NCBI RefSeq assembly: GCF_039822205.1
Contig: NZ_JBAGBW010000037.1
Coordinates: 1-10,844, forward strand
Direction: 5' to 3'
From: Thermodesulfobium sp. 4217-1
Lineage (GTDB): Bacteria; Thermodesulfobiota; Thermodesulfobiia; Thermodesulfobiales; Thermodesulfobiaceae
DNA: 10,844 nt
The notes beneath the pieces were generated by a model. It searched no databases, had not been told where the DNA came from, and saw only the letters and a list, made by a program, of their open reading frames with translations. Positions 6,883-10,844 of this stretch are shown here, one piece after another (position 1 is the first letter of the stretch; each line of letters begins with the position of its first letter). Both the position numbers and the translations under genes were made by a program.

Positions 6883-8665
6883 AATACTTTCTCTCTTCAG
6901 GCACAAATCTAGAAAGATTGACATCTTTGTAGTCAAATCTGAAACCAGACTTATCTCTGAAGTATAAAGTATGTTTAAGCCAATTTTCATCATCCCTCTT
7001 TGGGAAATCGCGCCTTGCCTGAGCACCTCTTGATTCTGTTCTGCTCAAAGCGCCATACGTAACTGCTTCTGCTGCAGCTATCAAATGCCTTAGCTCCATT
7101 GCTTCCATTAATGTAGTGTTGTACGCGAGAGTCTTATCGCTGATATACATCTGAGACATCTTGTTGTGCATATCGCCGATTACAGATACCATTTTTGAAA
7201 GTCCTTTTTCTTCTCTGAACACAGCAACATAATTTTGCATGCCCGCCTGCAGTTCATCCCTTATCTCTACAGGCTTTATAGAACCTTTCTGATTCAGTAT
7301 AAACCCTATTTCCTCACTTGCCATCTTTGCACTGTCCTCTTCAAGCGGCAGATGCTCAAGGTTTGGAAAATCTTTAACGATTGCTATTCCACAACGCCTA
7401 CCAAATACCGACGCATCCAGAGTAGAGTTGCAACCCAGTCTATTTGCACCGTGAACGCTCACGCAAGCACATTCGCCTGCAGCGTATAATCCAGCAAATA
7501 TCTGGCTCTTGCCGTCAAACAGAACTCTCCCGTCAATGTCTGTAGGAATGCCGCCCATAGAATAATGTGCAGTAGGAACTATTGGTATTGGCTCCTGTAT
7601 AGGATCAACTCCTGCGAATTTTATAGATATCTCTCTTATTTGAGGGAGCCTTGTGTTTATTATCTCGGCTCCAAGGTGTCTAATATCCAAATGTATATAT
7701 GGTCCGCCTTTAATTCCTCTTCCTGCCTCTATTTCGCTCGTTATAGCTCTACTTACTATATCTCTTGGAGCAAGTTCCATCTTTGCAGGGGCATAGTCTT
7801 TCATAAACCTCTCGCCCAAATCGTTTATGAGAAATCCTCCCTCACCCCTACAGCCCTCTGTCATCAAGATGCCTCTATCGAACAGGCCTGTTGGGTGAAA
7901 TTGGAAAAACTCCATATCTTCAAGGGGTACACCTGCCCTCAGAGCCATATACTGGCCATCAGCAGTATATGAGTAAGATGTAGCAGTAATCTTCCATGCT
8001 CTACCATATCCGCCAGTAGCAATAAGCGTTCCCTTCGCTTTAAACGCGTGCAGACCGCCGTTTTTTGTATCCCAGGTAACTACTCCAGCACACTTTGGTC
8101 CATCAGTAATAAGGCTAACTGCAAACATCTCGGTGTAAAATCTTACTCCCAGCTCCATTGCCTTCTGCCAAAGTGTGTGAAGGAGCACGTGACCAGTTCT
8201 ATCTGCTGCATAACATGCCCTTAGAACAGGTCCTCCTCTTCCAAAATCTTTTACATGACCGCCAAATTTTCTCTGAGCAATAAGCCCATCAGGAGTCCTT
8301 GAAAATGGAGCCCCCATATGCTCATATTCTCTAACAACAGTAATAGCATCCTTTACCAATATTTCAGCCGCATCTTGATCGGCCAAAAAGTCAGATCCTT
8401 TTACGGTGTCAAACATATGCCATTCCCAGTGGTCTTCTTCCAAACTCCCCAGGCTCGCTGCAATGCCGCCCTGTGCAGCAGTGGAGTGAGATCTTTGAGG
8501 CATAGAAAGCTTCGTCATACATGCAGTATCAAGGCCAGCGCTCTTACATTTTATGGCAGCCCAAAGGCCAGCAAGTCCTGCGCCAATTATAATGACATCG
8601 TGCTTGTGAACATTTCTTAATGGTACATCTACCACATTTTCAGTTAAAATTTTTGGATCTTCCAC
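6881..8665 (-). CDS. sdhA: Succinate dehydrogenase/fumarate reductase flavoprotein subunit
   Basis: A 594-residue catalytic subunit that interconverts succinate and fumarate at a covalently bound FAD. The dinucleotide fold is GAGLAGL (28-34). The FAD-linking histidine is H60 in RSHSTAAQGG. Active-site residues in view are H257 in FQFHPTG, R301 in APRDIVSRA (the proton-shuttle arginine position), H367 in HYSMGGI and R409 in HGANRLG. The C-terminal RDDENWLKH and the final ERKY are shared with the E. coli SdhA type rather than FrdA. The neighbouring motif GCNST has Cys where many members have Gly. The start is GTG with an AAGGAG site upstream. A nearby alternative is not needed, because the FAD motif begins at residue 28 as is usual. 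It acts on the cytoplasmic face of the membrane with SdhB, SdhC and SdhD, all adjacent. Family assignment is secure; succinate oxidation versus fumarate reduction is undetermined. Confidence 0.97.
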   Translation of the reverse strand: MEDPKILTENVVDVPLRNVHKHDVIIIGAGLAGLWAAIKCKSAGLDTACMTKLSMPQRSHSTAAQGGIAASLGSLEEDHWEWHMFDTVKGSDFLADQDAAEILVKDAITVVREYEHMGAPFSRTPDGLIAQRKFGGHVKDFGRGGPVLRACYAADRTGHVLLHTLWQKAMELGVRFYTEMFAVSLITDGPKCAGVVTWDTKNGGLHAFKAKGTLIATGGYGRAWKITATSYSYTADGQYMALRAGVPLEDMEFFQFHPTGLFDRGILMTEGCRGEGGFLINDLGERFMKDYAPAKMELAPRDIVSRAITSEIEAGRGIKGGPYIHLDIRHLGAEIINTRLPQIREISIKFAGVDPIQEPIPIVPTAHYSMGGIPTDIDGRVLFDGKSQIFAGLYAAGECACVSVHGANRLGCNSTLDASVFGRRCGIAIVKDFPNLEHLPLEEDSAKMASEEIGFILNQKGSIKPVEIRDELQAGMQNYVAVFREEKGLSKMVSVIGDMHNKMSQMYISDKTLAYNTTLMEAMELRHLIAAAEAVTYGALSRTESRGAQARRDFPKRDDENWLKHTLYFRDKSGFRFDYKDVNLSRFVPEERKY

Positions 8666-8671
8666 TTCAAG

Positions 8672-8677
8672 CTCCTT
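8672..8677 (-). promoter_or_regulatory. Ribosome binding site of sdhA, fixes a GTG start
   Basis: AAGGAG on the minus strand, 6 bases from the GTG at 8663-8665, within the 32-base gap after sdhD, the longest gap inside this operon. Confidence 0.7.
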
Positions 8678-8697
8678 TCAACTCTCAAAATTAATAA

Positions 8698-8997
8698 TTA
8701 AAAAGTAACCTCTGCAATTCTAAAAGCAGCAAAAAACATAACCAAGAAAAGTACTATATATACCATATTTAGAAAGGTATTAAGAGTTGGTTTTTTAATG
8801 TATTCCCTTGTAATGGTAACCATACCAATGTACAGATGTATACACACAAAAGCAGCAAAAGCTACATGAACAGGGAAAAATAGTGCAAACTTAAAAACAT
8901 GCAATACAAGTAAAATTATAAGTGCAACAGCACTAATGCGTTGCCAAAACCATATATTTTTCGCGTTCGCACGCATAAGTGAACGAGTATAATTCAC
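8698..8997 (-). CDS. sdhD: Succinate dehydrogenase membrane anchor subunit SdhD
   Basis: A 99-residue hydrophobic protein with three predicted membrane helices, at about 18-40, 43-62 and 73-94. The motif HLYIGM (54-59) followed by EY (65-66) lines up with E. coli SdhD HAWIGM...DY. H54 then corresponds to heme b ligand His71 and Y66 to quinone-site Tyr83, while Glu65 replaces Asp82. WQRISA (18-23) near the N-terminus is also typical of the anchor family. The protein is somewhat shorter than E. coli SdhD (115). The start is GTG at 8995-8997. An overlapping ATG (8997-8999) reads straight into TGA and so cannot be used. With SdhC it holds heme b and the quinone site and anchors SdhAB. Two adjacent small anchors and one histidine in each fit a single-heme type. 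Confidence 0.88.
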   Translation of the reverse strand: MNYTRSLMRANAKNIWFWQRISAVALIILLVLHVFKFALFFPVHVAFAAFVCIHLYIGMVTITREYIKKPTLNTFLNMVYIVLFLVMFFAAFRIAEVTF

Positions 8998-9002
8998 ATC
9001 GA

Positions 9003-9008
9003 CCTCCT
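9003..9008 (-). promoter_or_regulatory. Ribosome binding site of sdhD, selects GTG over an overlapping ATG
   Basis: AGGAGG on the minus strand, 5 bases before the GTG at 8995-8997, and overlapping the TAG stop of sdhC (9007-9009). The initiation region reads GATGTGAAT, and only the GTG opens a long frame. Confidence 0.8.
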
Positions 9009-9393
9009 AACCAAATATTATTGACTGTGCTATTTTTGCCATAAAAGCAATAATAGTTATGCCAATCACCCAATAAGACCAGCCAACCTGCCTTTCTTTG
9101 ATAGCAAGTGCTGGCTGAAACTCAAAAGCAATGATTCTTATTCCGTTCATAACGTGAAAAACTGCAATAAAGGCTACGCCTGGATTGATTATCACTTTAA
9201 GGCTCTCATGAAAAGCGTGCATAGATTCAAAAAATGGTATCAGAGATGGCTCAGCAAACTTTATCCCGTATAGATAGAATATGTGAAACAAAAAATAAAG
9301 TCCAAGCAACAAACCGGTGATCCTATGAACATAAAAGAGAAAACTTCCTGAAAATATCTTGTATGGCTTTAATTCTGGCACATCTTTTAACAT
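9007..9393 (-). CDS. sdhC: Succinate dehydrogenase cytochrome b subunit SdhC
   Basis: A 128-residue membrane protein with three helices, at about 18-42, 67-90 and 105-126. The N-terminal HRITG (23-27) matches the HRxTG signature of SdhC, with Arg24 at the place of E. coli quinone-site Arg31. HVMNGIR (80-86) matches the HxxxGIR motif, making H80 the expected axial ligand of heme b. The E. coli quinone-site Ser27, three residues before the signature His, is Phe20 here. The start is ATG, with AGGAGG at 9398-9403. That site overlaps the TAG stop of the malic enzyme gene, leaving an 8-base gap, so translation of the two is probably coupled. It forms the membrane domain with SdhD. Confidence 0.92.
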   Translation of the reverse strand: MLKDVPELKPYKIFSGSFLFYVHRITGLLLGLYFLFHIFYLYGIKFAEPSLIPFFESMHAFHESLKVIINPGVAFIAVFHVMNGIRIIAFEFQPALAIKERQVGWSYWVIGITIIAFMAKIAQSIIFG

Positions 9394-9401
9394 AACGCCT
9401 C

Positions 9402-10631
9402 CTAACTAAGTCCTAATAACCTGCGCGCATTAAGCTCAACATCGATGGGCAAAATTGCAAACCTTGCCACACCAGATTTCATAGCCGCCTTTGCTACTGC
9501 TGCTGCTACGCGCGGATATATTTCAAGATCCAATGGAGATGGAACGATATAATCAGGTGAAAGCTTGCTATCATCTACAAAGTCTGCAATTGCAACTGCC
9601 GCTGCTACGTTCATGTCGTCGTTTATAACCCTTGCCCTTACATCAAGGACTCCTCTAAACAAACCGGGGAAGCCCAAAACGTTATTTATCTGATTTGGAA
9701 AGTCAGATCTGCCTGTGGCTACTACTGCTGCTCCCGCTTCTTTTGCAGCATTTGGATTGATTTCAGGATCTGGATTTGCGCATGCAAAAATTATAGGATC
9801 CTTTGCCATAGACTTTACCATCTTTTGGTTAACCACGTCCCTTGCAGAAACCCCTATAAAAACATCTGAGCCCTTCATAGCATCTGCAAGAGTCCCTTTT
9901 TCCATCTCAGAATTTGTAATTTGCGCAATCTCATCCTTATATGGGTTCATCCCCTGAGGTCTTCCGCTATATATAGCGCCCTTTGTATCACAAAGTATTA
10001 CGTCTTTTACGCCCATGTGAATTAGAAGCTTTGCTATAGAAATTCCTGCTGCACCAGCACCATTTATTACTACCTTTATCTCTCCGATCTTTTTCCCGAC
10101 AATCTTTAGAGCATTGTATAGGCCAGCCAGAGTAATTATCGCCGTACCATGCTGATCGTCGTGAAATACTGGAATAGAGAGCTCTTCTCTGAGAACCTTT
10201 TCTATCTCAAAACATCTGGGAGCGCTGATGTCTTCCAGATTTACACCCCCAAAAACAGGCTCTAAGAGCTTAACAGTCTCAATTATCTTTTCTGTGTCCT
10301 TTGTGTTCAAACAAATTGGAAAGGCATCAACCCCTCCAAATTTTTTGAACAGAACGGCCTTCCCCTCCATAACAGGAAGAGATGCCAGAGCCCCAAGGTT
10401 TCCCAGACCCAAAATTGCGCTTCCATCAGTAACAACGGCTACCATATTCCACTTTGAGGTATAATAGTATGCCATCTCTGGATCGAATGCGATTTCCTTT
10501 ACAGGCTCAGCCACCCCAGGGCTATAAGCCAAAGAAAGATCGTGAGCATTTTCAACAACTGATTTACTCTCCACACTTATTTTGCCTTTAGTCTTTCTGT
10601 GAAAAATTAACGCTTCTTCTTTTAAAGACAA
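9402..10631 (-). CDS. Malic enzyme (NAD(P)-dependent, decarboxylating)
   Basis: A 409-residue protein of the short bacterial malic enzyme type, which interconverts malate + NAD(P)+ and pyruvate + CO2 + NAD(P)H in the cytosol. Catalytic and metal residues in view are Y36 in YSPGVAEP, K91 in EGKAVLFK, E133-D134 in NLEDISAPRC and D158-D159 in FHDDQHGTA. The nucleotide fold is GAGAAG (191-196). An Asp (D215) sits near the end of the second strand, which leans towards NAD over NADP, but weakly. Near the C-terminal third are CANPDPE (284-290) and SDFPNQINNVLGFPG (309-323). There is no C-terminal phosphotransacetylase domain, unlike the long MaeB form. The start is TTG with GGGAGG 7 bases upstream, and the N-terminus then fits the family. 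It is first in the operon with sdhCDAB, so C4 formation or removal is co-regulated with succinate/fumarate conversion. In a reductive pathway it could work as a pyruvate carboxylating enzyme (inference). Confidence 0.96.
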   Translation of the reverse strand: MSLKEEALIFHRKTKGKISVESKSVVENAHDLSLAYSPGVAEPVKEIAFDPEMAYYYTSKWNMVAVVTDGSAILGLGNLGALASLPVMEGKAVLFKKFGGVDAFPICLNTKDTEKIIETVKLLEPVFGGVNLEDISAPRCFEIEKVLREELSIPVFHDDQHGTAIITLAGLYNALKIVGKKIGEIKVVINGAGAAGISIAKLLIHMGVKDVILCDTKGAIYSGRPQGMNPYKDEIAQITNSEMEKGTLADAMKGSDVFIGVSARDVVNQKMVKSMAKDPIIFACANPDPEINPNAAKEAGAAVVATGRSDFPNQINNVLGFPGLFRGVLDVRARVINDDMNVAAAVAIADFVDDSKLSPDYIVPSPLDLEIYPRVAAAVAKAAMKSGVARFAILPIDVELNARRLLGLS

Positions 10632-10638
10632 TTCAATT

Positions 10639-10644
10639 CCTCCC
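10639..10644 (-). promoter_or_regulatory. Ribosome binding site of the malic enzyme gene, supports a TTG start
   Basis: GGGAGG on the minus strand, 7 bases before the TTG at 10629-10631. A second TTG 5 bases further upstream is out of frame. Confidence 0.75.
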
Positions 10645-10731
10645 TAAAATCATTTTTTCTTCGTCAATAAAAATCTACATCTACAATCAGACTAAAAAGC
10701 GCGTCAACAAATTCAAACGTCTCTACATACA

Positions 10732-10740
10732 AGTATAGCA
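10732..10740 (-). promoter_or_regulatory. Candidate extended -10 promoter of the malic enzyme-sdh operon
   Basis: TGCTATACT on the minus strand is an extended -10 with one mismatch to TGnTATAAT. It is preceded by a T-rich stretch (10741-10760) that could serve as an upstream element. It would give a leader of about 95 bases before the TTG start. A second possibility is TTGACG (10702-10707) as a -35, but no good -10 follows it. The 137 bases between the putative upstream stop (10768) and the TTG hold no strong hairpin that I can see. Confidence 0.35.
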
Positions 10741-10767
10741 AAAAAGAAAAACCAAAAAACACCACCG

Positions 10768-10842
10768 TCACTCTAAACCTACTAAACTCTGATATAAGCT
10801 ATTACCATAACTGCTACCAGAATTCAGTTTACCGTATTCAGA
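10768..10842 (-). CDS. Possible C-terminal end of an upstream gene cut by the right edge
   Basis: The minus strand is open from the edge through 24 codons to a TGA at 10768-10770, giving a Ser/Gly/Tyr-rich tail that ends ...YQSLVGLE. The other two minus frames stop within 21 bases of the edge. If real, it is the gene before malic enzyme, in the same direction. An open stretch this short may be chance, and no family can be named. Confidence 0.25.
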   Translation of the reverse strand, partial: SEYGKLNSGSSYGNSLYQSLVGLE

Positions 10843-10844
10843 GC

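Noticed and set aside
7565-7972. Several plus-strand open frames opposite sdhA (also 7235-7489 and 8318-8620)
   Set aside because: All lie inside the conserved flavoprotein gene on the other strand and their translations look random (Cys, Tyr and Ser rich).
9715-10464. Plus-strand open frames opposite the malic enzyme gene (9715-9957 and 10228-10464)
   Set aside because: They are antisense to catalytic regions of malic enzyme; no sign of independent coding.
10803-10840. Three imperfect TACC...CAG units near the right edge, and CTCTGA/TCAGAG arms around them
   Set aside because: Spacing is irregular (12 and 15 bases) and the matches short; they overlap a possible coding tail, so they may simply reflect repeated codons.
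1-10844. CRISPR arrays, tRNA or rRNA genes, insertion sequences, prophage or defence genes
   Set aside because: No regular repeats, no tRNA-like folds in the gaps, no transposase or integrase; the only mobile-element hint is the ImmA-type peptidase, which is not enough.

Overview
The window carries ten complete genes, all on the minus strand, in a moderately AT-rich bacterial genome (by eye about 40% G+C, lower in hemW and in the gaps). Read in the direction of transcription (right to left) the order is malic enzyme, sdhC, sdhD, sdhA, sdhB, a GltD/NfnB-like flavin iron-sulfur oxidoreductase, the class I fumarase alpha subunit, an ImmA/IrrE-type zinc peptidase, lepA and hemW. Partial open frames may enter at both edges.

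Region 1 (10631 to 6161) is a tight operon: malic enzyme and a complete four-subunit succinate:quinone oxidoreductase. At three of the four junctions the stop codon lies inside the Shine-Dalgarno sequence of the next gene. The unit ends in a clear rho-independent terminator (6097-6127). Region 2 (6017 to 3768) holds the oxidoreductase and fumarase alpha, probably from a separate promoter. Region 3 (3701 to 182) holds a lone peptidase gene with no recognisable partner, then lepA-hemW, a pairing common in many bacteria.

Malic enzyme, fumarase and succinate dehydrogenase/fumarate reductase link pyruvate + CO2, malate, fumarate and succinate. The set can run oxidatively, or reductively as one arm of a reductive TCA-type pathway or fumarate respiration; sequence alone does not fix the direction. 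The oxidoreductase has two cysteine quartets for [4Fe-4S] clusters plus FAD and NAD(P)H folds. It lacks an adjacent partner (GltB or NfnA), so its role here is open. The fumarase beta subunit is also absent from the window.

The host is most likely an anaerobe or facultative anaerobe: class I (oxygen-labile) fumarase, an NfnB-like protein, and a quinone pocket in Sdh that lacks two residues of the ubiquinone-type E. coli enzyme. A deep-branching or thermophilic anaerobic autotroph (for example a Thermodesulfobium-like organism) would fit, but this is a guess. Five of the ten genes start with GTG or TTG. I see no mobile element, CRISPR array, tRNA or rRNA, and no obvious new defence system. The best leads are the orphan oxidoreductase, the split fumarase, the altered quinone site, and residue changes in LepA and HemW.
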